Source: Endozoicomonas gorgoniicola
GTDB taxonomy: Bacteria > Pseudomonadota > Gammaproteobacteria > Pseudomonadales > Endozoicomonadaceae
Direction of reading: 5' to 3'
Assembly (NCBI RefSeq): GCF_025562715.2
Contig: NZ_JAPFCC010000001.1
Location: 3,697,501-3,761,500 of the forward strand
DNA length: 64,000 nt
The position numbers and the translations under genes are program-made. The notes below the pieces were generated by a model, which worked only from the letters and a program-made list of their open reading frames with translations, had not been told where the DNA came from and made no database searches. Of the stretch, positions 8,526-17,525 are shown in pieces. The first letter of the stretch is position 1. The number at the start of each line of letters is the position of its first letter.

Positions 8526-10043
8526 ATGTCGCCACCACCAAAATTCAAGGATAGCCCTGTTGAGTTCGACCAGCACCTGCTGTTTCCAACCAACATCTTT
8601 GATCTTCTTCCCAAAGATCATGACTGCTACATCTATGAGACCATCTTCCAGAACATTGATACCTCGGAAGTTGAAAAGCAGTACCATCACCTTGGACAGC
8701 ATGCCTACCCACCCAAGCTGATCGTAGGTATCCTGATCTACGCCTACAGTCATGGTGTATTCAGCTCCCGTGAAATAGAAAAACGGTGTCGGCAGGACTT
8801 GGCATTCATGTACATCTCTCAGATGAATTGCCCAAACTTTCGGGTCCTGGGGGACTTCCGCAAAAACAACCTGTCGTTTTTTCATGACTGTTTCAAACAG
8901 TCCGTCAAGCTGGCGATGGAGCTGAAACTGGCATCGCTTGGGCATATCAGCCTGGATGGTTCGAAATTCAAAGCCAACAGTTCAAAGCATAAGGCCATGA
9001 GCTACGGCCGGCTTAAAGCCAAAGAGGCAGAACTCAGCGCTGAGGTTGATGAACTGATCAAAAAAGCCAGCCAGTGCGATCAGGAAGAAGACGACGCCTA
9101 CAAAGAAACCAATGGCTACAGTATTCCTGAAGACCTCCAGTTTAAAGAAGAACGGCTGAAGAAAATTAAGGCTGCCAAAAAAGCACTGGAAGAGCGTGAG
9201 AAAGCCCTCAATCCGGACGAGCCAATAGACGACAAGAAACAGATTAGCTTTGCAGACCATGATGCCCGGGTGATGAGCAAGAAAGGGTACTGCGAATACA
9301 GCTACAATGCCCAAATTAATGTAGATGCGGATCACCAGATCATTGTTGGCCAACACATCAGCCAGCGCGCCAACGACGTACAGGAAGTAGAACCTGCTCT
9401 TCAGGCTTTGTCAGAATCTACCGATGGCGCAGCTGTGGATAAATGGAGTATGGACAACGGCTATTTTTCAGGGCCAAATCTGCACACCTTGGATAAACAC
9501 GGAATAGACGGTTATATCGCTACTGATAAGGAAGAAAAACCGGCTGTCACGAACCTTGAAAATACTGATCGAAAATTTGTCAAAGCGGATTTTACATACA
9601 ATATTGAAGCTGACGTCTTCATCTGTCCGGCTGGGGAAAAATTGGTTACCAATCCAGCCAGTAAAGCTAAGAGGAAAGGCTACCGGGCAAACAAGGAAGT
9701 ATGCCGAGAGTGCGCTTACCGCTCCAGATGCAGTGGCTCCAAGAAAAGTGCAGGCAAGGTAATTCGCACAGACAAGTTTGAAACTGCACGACAAGCCATG
9801 AATAAAAAAATGGAAACAAGCGAAGCGAAAGCGGTATACGAACGTCGCAAAGTAATAGCGGAACCGCCGTTTGGTCAGATAAAAAACTCTGGATTCAGGA
9901 GTTTCAGTCTGCGCGGGAAAGAGAAAGTGGAAGCAGAGTTTTCACTGGTATGCACAGTGCATAATTTCAAAAAAATTGTGAAGAAAGCTTTAACGGGGTC
10001 ACTCCGTCTTGAGGATTTAAAAAAGGTTGAAAAAGCGGCATAA
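8526..10043 (+). CDS. IS1182-family transposase
   Basis: The protein has 505 residues. The N-terminal DUF772-type domain (about residues 1-140) includes PPKLIVGILIYAYSHGVFSS. The first acidic site is in ISLDGSKFKANSS, the second in WSMDNGYFSG, and the third in YERRKVIAEPPFGQIK. A long charged coiled insertion (about 155-250) and a CPAGE...CRECAYRSRCSG cysteine cluster (about residues 363-398) are typical of the family. The frame is intact and both inverted repeats are present. The start codon follows a short leader within the left inverted repeat region. Confidence 0.93.
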   Translation: MSPPPKFKDSPVEFDQHLLFPTNIFDLLPKDHDCYIYETIFQNIDTSEVEKQYHHLGQHAYPPKLIVGILIYAYSHGVFSSREIEKRCRQDLAFMYISQMNCPNFRVLGDFRKNNLSFFHDCFKQSVKLAMELKLASLGHISLDGSKFKANSSKHKAMSYGRLKAKEAELSAEVDELIKKASQCDQEEDDAYKETNGYSIPEDLQFKEERLKKIKAAKKALEEREKALNPDEPIDDKKQISFADHDARVMSKKGYCEYSYNAQINVDADHQIIVGQHISQRANDVQEVEPALQALSESTDGAAVDKWSMDNGYFSGPNLHTLDKHGIDGYIATDKEEKPAVTNLENTDRKFVKADFTYNIEADVFICPAGEKLVTNPASKAKRKGYRANKEVCRECAYRSRCSGSKKSAGKVIRTDKFETARQAMNKKMETSEAKAVYERRKVIAEPPFGQIKNSGFRSFSLRGKEKVEAEFSLVCTVHNFKKIVKKALTGSLRLEDLKKVEKAA

Positions 10044-10069
10044 AGGTAAAGAAAAGCTGTAAATTGGCA

Positions 10070-10116
10070 AAAATGAGCAAATCAACCTCAAAAAGTGGTT
10101 GTTTTTTGCTCATTTT
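10070..10116 (+). terminator. Hairpin after the IS1182 transposase
   Basis: AAAATGAGCAAA-TCAACC pairs with GGTTG-TTTTTTGCTCATTTT. This gives a long stem with a T-rich 3' arm, about 30 bp past the stop codon. Confidence 0.6.
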
Positions 10117-10150
10117 GAATTTTGCGAAACCTTTAGGAGGACTGCCTAAG

Positions 10151-10190
10151 CTATTCTCGGTCAGGCTCCTAGGAGCCTGACCGAGAATAG
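10151..10190. repeat. 40-bp perfect palindrome from abutting IS1182 ends
   Basis: The right inverted repeat of the IS (10151-10168) is followed, across the CTAG target, by a second outward-facing copy of the same 18-bp end (10173-10190) with no element attached. The result is a perfect palindrome centred at 10170/10171. It looks like a solo end left by an earlier copy that then served as the CTAG target of the present one. Confidence 0.85.
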
Positions 10191-10290
10191 ACTGCCCATT
10201 TGTTATGGGTGCTATTTTTTGATGCTTCTGTAAATCATTTCAGGCCTGATTTGCTAAATTACTTAAAACAAAGATTGTCGAGGTTTTATC

Positions 10291-11583
10291 ATGCACGCCG
10301 CTAGCTTGGCTATACCTGTTCTGATTTTATCTGGTCTGCTACTCATTGCCACAAGCTCTGCCATTTTGCTAAAGCGATTGAGATTCCCTTATACGATTGG
10401 CCTCGTTGTTATAGGTATGGTTTTGGGCATTGCCGCTCAGTATGCCGACCAGCTGGAATTGGCATTAAAGGTGGATCTTTCTCACGACCTGATAATGTAT
10501 GTATTGCTACCTATCCTGATTTTTGATGCGGCTATCAACATAAAGCCACCTAGTCTGTTTCGTGAGATGGGCGTCATTCTTAATCTGGCCGTTATCGGCG
10601 TTGTCCTTTCTATGCTGGTTGTAGGTGCTCTTCTGAATTGGCTTACTCCATTAAGTCTGGCTTCGGCCATGCTGTTTGGTGCCTTGATTTCCGCAACAGA
10701 CCCGGTCGCCGTCATAGCCCTTTTCAAAGAAGTGGGCGCACCAGAAAGGCTATCCATGCTAATGGACTCCGAGAGCCTCTTTAACGATGCGTCTGCCATC
10801 GTTATTTTCGGCATTGTGCTAGCAGTGGTCCAAAGTGGAAGTGGCGTAAGTGCAGGTGTTTTGCTGGAAGGTATTGGAGCATTCATAAAAGTCTTCTTTG
10901 GAGGAATTCTGGTTGGCTCAGCGATGGGAGTAGCTATGCGCTGGCTTATGAAATTAAGCAAAGGTGTACCCTTTGCACAAATAGCCTTCACTACAATTCT
11001 CGCCTATGGCAGCTTTATCATCGCAGATCATGTACTCGGAGTATCTGGAGTCATGTCGACGATTGCAGCTGGCATCATTACCCGCTCATCCTCAAGCACC
11101 GTACTGTCTGAAGAGGTGCGAGGCTTCTTAAGGCCTTACTGGGAATTATTGTCTTTTATTGTCAACAGTCTGATTTTTCTGCTGCTTGGATTAAAAGAAA
11201 ATCTACTGTTCCGGAACTTTGACTACCTTCTGACTAATTACCACTTTTTCCTGGTCGCTATCTTTGCTGTTCTGGCGGGACGCCTGGCTGCTGTTTACCT
11301 GCTGCTGCCAGCTTCCAACCGGCTAGCATTCTGCCGCTCTGTTGATGGCAAAAGCATGGCTGTTATGTTCTGGGGCGGATTGCGCGGAGTTGTTCCTGTT
11401 GCTCTGATGCTTCTTATACCAGACACGCTTCCTGACAAAGAGCTGATTATTGATCTGACTCTTGTGGTGATTCTGTTTTCTCTGCTTATTCAAGGAACGA
11501 CGGTAAACTGGCTAATGAAAAAACTGAACGTTTGCCAGCAATACCATATTCGCAGGGCAGCTATGAAAAAGCTGGGAGCGTGA
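10291..11583 (+). CDS. CPA1-family Na+(K+)/H+ antiporter, NhaP-like
   Basis: The protein has 430 residues with about 12 membrane segments throughout. It should exchange cytoplasmic sodium or potassium for protons at the inner membrane. The CPA1 signatures are visible: SATDPVAV with D137, and ESLFNDASAIVIF with N165-D166, the ion-binding pair of electroneutral exchangers. GAGG sits seven bases before the ATG. Length and motifs fit the NhaP/Nhe branch, with no long C-terminal RCK-type regulatory tail. It is a single-gene unit between the IS island and a convergent ABC operon. Ion preference cannot be read from sequence. A marine habitat fits a sodium role. Confidence 0.88.
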   Translation: MHAASLAIPVLILSGLLLIATSSAILLKRLRFPYTIGLVVIGMVLGIAAQYADQLELALKVDLSHDLIMYVLLPILIFDAAINIKPPSLFREMGVILNLAVIGVVLSMLVVGALLNWLTPLSLASAMLFGALISATDPVAVIALFKEVGAPERLSMLMDSESLFNDASAIVIFGIVLAVVQSGSGVSAGVLLEGIGAFIKVFFGGILVGSAMGVAMRWLMKLSKGVPFAQIAFTTILAYGSFIIADHVLGVSGVMSTIAAGIITRSSSSTVLSEEVRGFLRPYWELLSFIVNSLIFLLLGLKENLLFRNFDYLLTNYHFFLVAIFAVLAGRLAAVYLLLPASNRLAFCRSVDGKSMAVMFWGGLRGVVPVALMLLIPDTLPDKELIIDLTLVVILFSLLIQGTTVNWLMKKLNVCQQYHIRRAAMKKLGA

Positions 11584-11671
11584 AAGTCTCTACCTCTTAA
11601 CTGAAAGAGCGCTCCCTGCGAACCAGCAGGAAGAGGATGTCAATAACAACTGCATATTCTAAAAATAAAAA

Positions 11672-11704
11672 TTGCCAGTGGATAACGACATTATTCACTG
11701 GCAA
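11672..11704. terminator. Bidirectional terminator between the antiporter and the Gld-type operon
   Basis: TTGCCAGTG (11672-11680) pairs perfectly with CACTGGCAA (11696-11704). The stem lies between two convergent genes. A run of A before the stem serves as the U-tract for the minus-strand operon. Confidence 0.6.
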
Positions 11705-11713
11705 CACGTTTAC

Positions 11714-13699
11714 TTAACTGTATCGTTTGCGTCTTCGTGCAAACCGATACCCTAGTGCAATCAATGTAATCAATGCAGGTACAGCAAGTATATTGATCAG
11801 TTTCAGCTGGGTTCCCAGTTTCTCAATATCCTTGCTGAGCTGATGTTGAACATCACGAAGCTGCTTGCGAATTTTTAGCTTCTCCTGCACAAAACGTTCA
11901 ACTTCAGCCTGCTGTTCAGGACTCAGCACCAGAACATCTTCTCCATCTTTAGTAGCTTGCAACTGTCGCAGTTTGGCATCAGTTTCGGCCAATTGCTGTT
12001 TCAGTTCTTCTTCTTTCTGGTAGAAGCTTTCCTCTGCCTGACGCTCCAGCTCACTGACCTTATCAAAAGGACGGGAGAACTGACCACGGCTACGAATACT
12101 GATCAGATCGGCATTCCCCATCAGGTTATCCACCATATTGATCAGCAGGTCGCCATTATTGGCGAAAGGCTGCACAATGTCCTGACCAAAAAAGTTGTTC
12201 TTCTGAACCCAGAGCCGATCTGTTAACAGGTCAGTATCCGCCACCACAATAACATTAACGGGCTGCATGGACTCTGCAATGTGGGCTGGCAACTCTTTTA
12301 CTGGTTTTGTTTCGTCCTCGTTTACCTTCGCCTCTGCTGCCAACTCTTCCTCTTCTTCCTCCTCAGCTTTTAAACCGTCTTCGCCGGTTTCTGCTTTTTC
12401 AGGCTCTGGCGGTCTTCCATCTGGAAAAGCGGTTTTGACCATTCCGGTTACTCTGACAGCCATCGGGTATTCAGTACCAGTAGCCTTAAAATCTTTGTAT
12501 AAAGAGGAAGGATCAAACAGCATGGCAAACAGCGATGCATCCATCAGCATGGCATTTTTAGTGGAGTGAAGCAGTACTTCGATATCGGTAGGAGCATCCT
12601 CCAGTTGGATCACTGCGCCTGAAGTAGCCACATTGACACTGTTTAGCATGGAAGTGATGACATCATCACTGTTAAAGCTTTGCTCATTAAGCCCAAGAAT
12701 GCCCAGATGCCGGACAGGTCGACCGGATGGCGAGCCCACGGAGAGTGCCAGTGTTCCATCAGCAAGCACTTTGCTCTTGTCCATCTCAATACCCCAGGCT
12801 TTGAACAGGATTGGCAAAGAGGAAGATTTATCCCCGCCCATACCCATCATCATCCCTCCCATCATGCCACCACCGGCCTGATCGGATTCTGCGTTGGGGT
12901 CAACAAAAATGAGGGCATGACCGCCACCCACGACGTATTGGTCGATGGCATAACGAGTGCGGTCTGTCAGCTCTTTGGGATGGATAACCACCAGCAGGTT
13001 GATGTCTTCAGGGATAACGTCAAAAGCGGTTCCCAGATCATCAACATCATACATCTGCCTGAGCTGGGAAATACTCATCCACGGCCCGGAAGGCTGGCGA
13101 CTCATCATATCGTAACCACCGTTAACCTGGAGAGTACTCACCAGGCCGATTTTCGGTCGGGATTTCTGTACCACTGAATAAACCAGCTTGCTGATGTCGT
13201 ACTCAAGAAAGCGTTCTTTATCCGGGTGCAGGAAGCCGATCACTTCACGTTTACTGTCGTCTTCATCATTAGTGATGACCAGTCCCATATAGGCTTCTTT
13301 ACCGGGACCACCCAGCGGCACAGCCTGAAGGCCATATTCCGCAGCTTTGTCTTCATTTTCTGAGAAAGGCTCAGGGTCAATCACTTCGAGCCGGAGTTTG
13401 CCATTGGATGCCAGCACATACTCTTCCAGCAGTTCGGTTACCCGTCTGGCATAGTTGCGCAGGAAAGGCAGCTCCCGGGTCTGGCCTTCTGAATAGAAGA
13501 ATTGAAGGGTGGCCTTGCCATCCAGTTTGTCCAGCAGGTTTTTTGTACCGTCAGAGAGGGTATATAACCGGTCTTGAGTAAGGTCGACACGTGCGCCTTT
13601 AAACAGCTGACTGACGCCAATGGTCAGCAGCAGGGTGACCAGGGCCAGCACCAGTAAGCCGGCCTTTGAAAACAGTCGTTTTGTCAGGGTCGGTGACAT
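11714..13699 (-). CDS. GldG-family ABC-transporter-associated membrane protein
   Basis: The protein has 661 residues. An N-terminal membrane segment (about 13-33) is followed by a long periplasmic region (ABC_transp_aux, PF09822-like; starts RVDLTQDRLYTLSDGTKN) and a glycine/methionine-rich loop (GGGMMGGMMMGMGG, about residue 276). An acidic Glu-rich linker lies near 445-460, followed by a predicted coiled coil (about 565-635), a C-terminal membrane segment and a basic tail. It is the last gene of a three-gene operon with a 10-bp gap to the permease gene. Relatives are annotated as gliding-motility GldG, but many non-gliding gammaproteobacteria have the set and its substrate is unknown. No gliding genes are seen here. 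Confidence 0.82.
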   Translation of the reverse strand: MSPTLTKRLFSKAGLLVLALVTLLLTIGVSQLFKGARVDLTQDRLYTLSDGTKNLLDKLDGKATLQFFYSEGQTRELPFLRNYARRVTELLEEYVLASNGKLRLEVIDPEPFSENEDKAAEYGLQAVPLGGPGKEAYMGLVITNDEDDSKREVIGFLHPDKERFLEYDISKLVYSVVQKSRPKIGLVSTLQVNGGYDMMSRQPSGPWMSISQLRQMYDVDDLGTAFDVIPEDINLLVVIHPKELTDRTRYAIDQYVVGGGHALIFVDPNAESDQAGGGMMGGMMMGMGGDKSSSLPILFKAWGIEMDKSKVLADGTLALSVGSPSGRPVRHLGILGLNEQSFNSDDVITSMLNSVNVATSGAVIQLEDAPTDIEVLLHSTKNAMLMDASLFAMLFDPSSLYKDFKATGTEYPMAVRVTGMVKTAFPDGRPPEPEKAETGEDGLKAEEEEEEELAAEAKVNEDETKPVKELPAHIAESMQPVNVIVVADTDLLTDRLWVQKNNFFGQDIVQPFANNGDLLINMVDNLMGNADLISIRSRGQFSRPFDKVSELERQAEESFYQKEEELKQQLAETDAKLRQLQATKDGEDVLVLSPEQQAEVERFVQEKLKIRKQLRDVQHQLSKDIEKLGTQLKLINILAVPALITLIALGYRFARRRKRYS

Positions 13700-13709
13700 G
13701 GACAGCTCC

Positions 13710-14444
13710 TTAGTCTGCTTTTTTCATATCAATGGTAATGGCTGTTGCAATCAGCCATGCCAACATCATAACGACAAAATACAACACGTCGCGCAAATCC
13801 AGAACGCCTTTGCTGATTGCATCAAAATGTGTCAGGAAGCTCAGTGCAGCAATGCCATCCACCAGCCATTGGGGAGCCCAGCCCCTGAAAGCATCAAGGA
13901 CAAGAGGAAACCCGGCCAGTACAAACAGAAAGCAGACGACAACTGTCATAATAAAAGCGATCACCTGGTTATGGGTCATCGCTGACAGACAGGAACCTAT
14001 CGCCAGAAATGTACCAGCCATCAGCCAGCTACCAATGTAACCGGCCAGTATCACGCCATTATCAGGCTGCCCAAGGTAGTTCACCGTTAGCCAGATCGGA
14101 AAGGTAAGCAGCAGGGCGATGCCACTGAATACCCAGGCTGCAAGAAACTTGCCCAGCACCGCCTGTTTAAGGCTGATGGGCAAAGTCAGCAACAGCTCCA
14201 GCGTGCCGGTTTTACGTTCTTCAGCCCACAATCTCATGCTGATGGCTGGTATCAGGAACAGGTAAAGCCAGGGATGAAAGTTAAAAAATGCACTAAGGTC
14301 AGCCTGACGCATTTCATAAAAACGTCCCAGATAAAAGGTAAAGGCTCCGGTGAGCATTAGAAAGATGACAATGAACACATAAGCCAGAGGGGTCGCAAAG
14401 TAACTCCCCAACTCGCGTTTGAAGATTATGCCGGTGCCTTTCAT
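13710..14444 (-). CDS. GldF-type ABC-2 permease
   Basis: The protein has 244 residues with six hydrophobic segments, and it opens with a cytoplasmic stretch typical of ABC-2 permeases (MKGTGIIFKRELGSYFATPL). It contains the family block RLWAEERKTGTLELLLTLP before the third membrane segment. Its ATG overlaps the stop of the ATP-binding gene by four bases (ATGA), so the two are translationally coupled. It should form the membrane channel of the exporter with the ATPase at 14441 and the accessory protein at 11714. Confidence 0.85.
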   Translation of the reverse strand: MKGTGIIFKRELGSYFATPLAYVFIVIFLMLTGAFTFYLGRFYEMRQADLSAFFNFHPWLYLFLIPAISMRLWAEERKTGTLELLLTLPISLKQAVLGKFLAAWVFSGIALLLTFPIWLTVNYLGQPDNGVILAGYIGSWLMAGTFLAIGSCLSAMTHNQVIAFIMTVVVCFLFVLAGFPLVLDAFRGWAPQWLVDGIAALSFLTHFDAISKGVLDLRDVLYFVVMMLAWLIATAITIDMKKAD

Positions 14445-15385
14445 TCCACCACCTCCGCACTGTCGCCTGTGGTTGTCAGCTCCCTGAACACATCATCCAG
14501 ACGCCCACTTTCAACATAGAGTTCCTTAACCTCCCAGCCTTTGCTGGTTATCAGGTCGGTCAACGCCTTGAAGACTGAACGGTCATCCGCAGGAATCAGG
14601 GTGTAACGACCGGGCATGGAGTCGGATGTTTCTACTGCCTTAACTCCGGGAAGCCCTTGCATAGCCGGCAGAAGACTGTCATCCGTATGCAGCTCAACTG
14701 TGACAGCCCGGTGATAGCGGGAACGGGCTTCCAGCTCTGCCGGTGTCGCGTCAGCCAGAACCCGGCCATTGGCAATAATCATTGCCCGGGTACAGACGGC
14801 AGTCACTTCTTCCAGAATATGTGTAGAAATGATGACAATTTTTTCCTTCGACAGACTGCGGATTAATTCCCTTACCTGATGCTTTTGGTTTGGATCCAAA
14901 CCATCCGTTGGTTCATCAAGAATCAACACCTGTGGGTCGTGGATAATCGCCTGGGCTATGCCCACCCGGCGCTTGAAGCCTTTTGACAGGTTATCCACCG
15001 GCCGATGCAGGACAGATTGCAGGGCCAGTTGCCTGACGACCTTGCTAACCCGACTTCTGAGGTCATCGCCGGAAAATCCCCGTACCTCTGCAATAAAGGC
15101 CAGATACTGGCTGACAGTCATGTCGCCATAGGCGGGTGCACCTTCTGGCAGGTAGCCAATAATGCGCTTGGCCTGCAAAGGGGCCTGCTCAATATCGTGG
15201 CCGAAAACAGACACAGTGCCTGCTGATGGTTTAATAAATCCTGTCAGCATTTTCATGGTTGTGGATTTACCGGCACCGTTAGGCCCCAGAAAGCCAAGCA
15301 CTTCTCCCTGACCTACGGAAAAAGTAATGCCATCAACCGCACAAAAATCGCCAAAGGACTTTTTCAGGTTGTCGATCTTGATCAT
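14441..15385 (-). CDS. ABC transporter ATP-binding protein, GldA-type
   Basis: The protein has 314 residues. Walker A is GPNGAGKST (about 34-42), the signature is LSKGFKRRVGIAQAI, and Walker B is LILDEPTDGLDP, with the H-loop in STHILEEV. The C-terminal 80 residues form the DUF4162-like tail of ABC-2 exporter ATPases. It is the first gene of the minus-strand operon and energises the permease encoded immediately downstream. Confidence 0.9.
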   Translation of the reverse strand: MIKIDNLKKSFGDFCAVDGITFSVGQGEVLGFLGPNGAGKSTTMKMLTGFIKPSAGTVSVFGHDIEQAPLQAKRIIGYLPEGAPAYGDMTVSQYLAFIAEVRGFSGDDLRSRVSKVVRQLALQSVLHRPVDNLSKGFKRRVGIAQAIIHDPQVLILDEPTDGLDPNQKHQVRELIRSLSKEKIVIISTHILEEVTAVCTRAMIIANGRVLADATPAELEARSRYHRAVTVELHTDDSLLPAMQGLPGVKAVETSDSMPGRYTLIPADDRSVFKALTDLITSKGWEVKELYVESGRLDDVFRELTTTGDSAEVVE

Positions 15386-15767
15386 CGTCGCCCCATCCAG
15401 TCTCCAGTTGCTTTGTTAAAACTCTTTAACGCTCCTGCGAATGCAACCTGTCACCAGTATCTGCACATAAAAATACAATTGCCCAGTATCGTTGGACAAT
15501 CGTATTGAGCTTCACGGAAGTGACTTTTATGATCCTGCTGTGATCCTGCATTTGTGGTTATACATTCGAAATTCAACAGGCTGCTGCTCCGGAATAAGCA
15601 ATTCCCAAAATTAAGCAGCCTGTTATTATTCTTATTATTTACCGTCAAGGAATATAGAAGCTCCCTGATTAATTTCAAATATTGAGAAGTGCCAGCCTCC
15701 ATCTACCTGGCCTATTTAGCAGTGACCTGGTTAGCAACGACCTGGTTAACAACTACCTGGTTAACTA
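15386..15767. other. Intergenic region between the ABC operon and dacB
   Basis: About 380 bp are non-coding as far as I can see. It must contain the promoter of the ABC operon near 15390-15450 and the 3' region of dacB. A frame of 83 codons on the minus strand has no protein-like features and was not called. The right end holds the 15-bp tandem repeat. Confidence 0.5.
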
Positions 15768-15768
15768 C
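15724..15768. repeat. 15-bp tandem repeat at the 3' end of dacB
   Basis: Three consecutive 15-bp units (15724-15738, 15739-15753, 15754-15768) share the core ACCTGGTTA, with partial units on both sides. The last unit touches the dacB stop codon (15768-15770). Confidence 0.85.
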
Positions 15769-17198
15769 TACTTGGCACTTATATCCAATGTTTTACCGGA
15801 ATCGCCCAGCACTTTCAAAAACGAACGATGAAATGCCTTGATATCCTGTCGAAACGCCCGCATTTCATTGTCTGTGGCGGGCAGAGGCGGCATCAAACCA
15901 TTTAAAATCACTGCGAATACCAGCGGCCTGCCATTGTCTGGAAAAACGTATCCGGCCATGCTGCGGACACCGCTCATATAGCCTGTTTTAAACCATTGTT
16001 CCTTACGCTTGCGCTGATTCAGCCACGGACTCTCCTCGCCCCACTGCTTCCAGCCCAGCATCAGAATATCCACCAGCGTCGCAGCACTGATAAAATTGTA
16101 TCGGGACAGACCTGAACCATCGACAAGCCGGCTGCTCCCAAAGCCCACACCTTTATTACCCAGCAGTGTCCGTGCCGACTCAATTCCCGTCTCATAAGAA
16201 CCGGCCTTACCGGATGTCTGACGCCCAACGGTTTTCAGAATGCTGTCCGAGTACAGATTATCGGAATCTTCCAGAACCGGACGTAACAGTTCTGGCAGGG
16301 GTTGAGAATGATGTTCCGCAAGGGTGTAGGGCATGTTCAGTTCAGGCCGTCCGGCAATAATCCGCCCTTTGAGAGTGATGCCGTGCTGTTCCAGCAACCC
16401 ATACATGAAGCGTTCAACGGCACGCTCGACATTGCTGACCGAGAAAGCCATTCGCAAGGGTCTGGATTCAGGTGCAATACACCCCTGCAATTCATACTCA
16501 TAATCTGCTGACGGGCGAACCTTCTGGGTACAGCGTTCTTCATCCGGTGATTTCTGAGTCACGACCCGATTATCCACTTCTAGATTCCATTCGGGTCTGT
16601 CGTATTCCATGATCGCCGGATCACCTTCCTTCTTACCCGGTCTTAACCAACCATAGAAACAGTTACGGTCAAGAATCATTGCCGCTGCCGGAGCCGCAAA
16701 ACAGATATTCAAATCATCCCAGCTCACACCACCTGCACGATCATACCCTGAATACACTGCACCATCGAGCCAGAGGTCTCCGGCAATGGTGTCAATCTTT
16801 TTCTCTTTCAGCTGAACCACTAAATCATTCAGGTGTTCCCGTTTAAGCGATGGGTCGCCACTGAACGACAACATGACCGCACCGTTCACCACCCCTTTTC
16901 TGGTGGCTTTGTTTTCTGATATAACGTGTGTGCTATAACGGAACCCCTGTCCTAAAGCATCATAAGCCAGGGTTGCGGTGAGTAGTTTTAAGGTGCTGGC
17001 AGGAATCAGGTTAAGATGAGCCCCCTGCTCAAAAAGAACGTTGCCTTTTATCGGGTCCCTGACCTGTATTGAATAAACGCTGCCCTCGGGTAATTCGGAC
17101 ACCAGATTTTCAAGTCTGGTAACCACTGCATCTGCGGCCACCGTTGTATAGGCACATAATAAACCGAGAAAAGTTAAAAGCCTGATCATACGTCTCAC
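15768..17198 (-). CDS. dacB: D-alanyl-D-alanine carboxypeptidase/endopeptidase (PBP4, peptidase S13)
   Basis: The protein has 476 residues, near the usual PBP4 length. An N-terminal signal peptide ends at about ...TTVAADA. The penicillin-binding motifs are complete and in order: S68-T-L-K71 (nucleophile and general base), S312-D-N314 and K404-T-G406. The large insert between the first two motifs is the domain that sets S13 enzymes apart. It trims or opens peptidoglycan cross-links in the periplasm. It is a single gene, divergent from the Lon-type gene at 17526. Confidence 0.93.
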   Translation of the reverse strand: MRRMIRLLTFLGLLCAYTTVAADAVVTRLENLVSELPEGSVYSIQVRDPIKGNVLFEQGAHLNLIPASTLKLLTATLAYDALGQGFRYSTHVISENKATRKGVVNGAVMLSFSGDPSLKREHLNDLVVQLKEKKIDTIAGDLWLDGAVYSGYDRAGGVSWDDLNICFAAPAAAMILDRNCFYGWLRPGKKEGDPAIMEYDRPEWNLEVDNRVVTQKSPDEERCTQKVRPSADYEYELQGCIAPESRPLRMAFSVSNVERAVERFMYGLLEQHGITLKGRIIAGRPELNMPYTLAEHHSQPLPELLRPVLEDSDNLYSDSILKTVGRQTSGKAGSYETGIESARTLLGNKGVGFGSSRLVDGSGLSRYNFISAATLVDILMLGWKQWGEESPWLNQRKRKEQWFKTGYMSGVRSMAGYVFPDNGRPLVFAVILNGLMPPLPATDNEMRAFRQDIKAFHRSFLKVLGDSGKTLDISAK

Positions 17199-17525
17199 CT
17201 GTCACCTCCAATCCCTGATACGTCTCAATCACAAAGCACTGCAAACCAAAATGACTACAGAGCTTGGGGTGCTGCATTTTCATACTAAAAAGTACAAGTG
17301 TTCCATTTGATGCACCCACAATGATTACTTTATCGGTATCTACTGCAAAAGTCGGTAGTTTTTTTCGGCGAGCCGTAACATCTATCGTTAAAAAGCATTA
17401 TCCTATTCACACATGATATTGGACGAGTCGACTGGTAACTCGTGCAACGCCTGCAATGTGGACGTTTTTCCCACAAAGGTGTTCGTCATTATTTGGAATC
17501 ATAGAAAGGTAAGTGGCAGGCTTTA
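17199..17525. other. Divergent intergenic region dacB / Lon-type protease
   Basis: The region is 327 bp with no recognisable gene or RNA. It should carry both divergent promoters, but no strong -35/-10 pair stands out. Confidence 0.4.

Larger units (their letters stand above)
8460..10168 (+). mobile_element. IS1182-family insertion sequence
   Basis: Perfect inverted repeats GAGCCTGACCGAGAATAG (8460-8477) and its complement (10151-10168) are flanked on both sides by CTAG (8456-8459 and 10169-10172). This fits the short palindromic target duplication of IS1182-like elements. A TATAAT hexamer at 8489-8494 lies just upstream of the transposase start. Confidence 0.85.

Noticed and set aside
12680..13177. 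165-codon plus-strand frame opposite the GldG-like gene
   Set aside because: It is a shadow frame rich in His/Thr with no features; the minus-strand gene is clear.
15451..15702. 83-codon minus-strand frame between the ABC operon and dacB
   Set aside because: No ribosome site, no signal or domain, and a composition like intergenic DNA.
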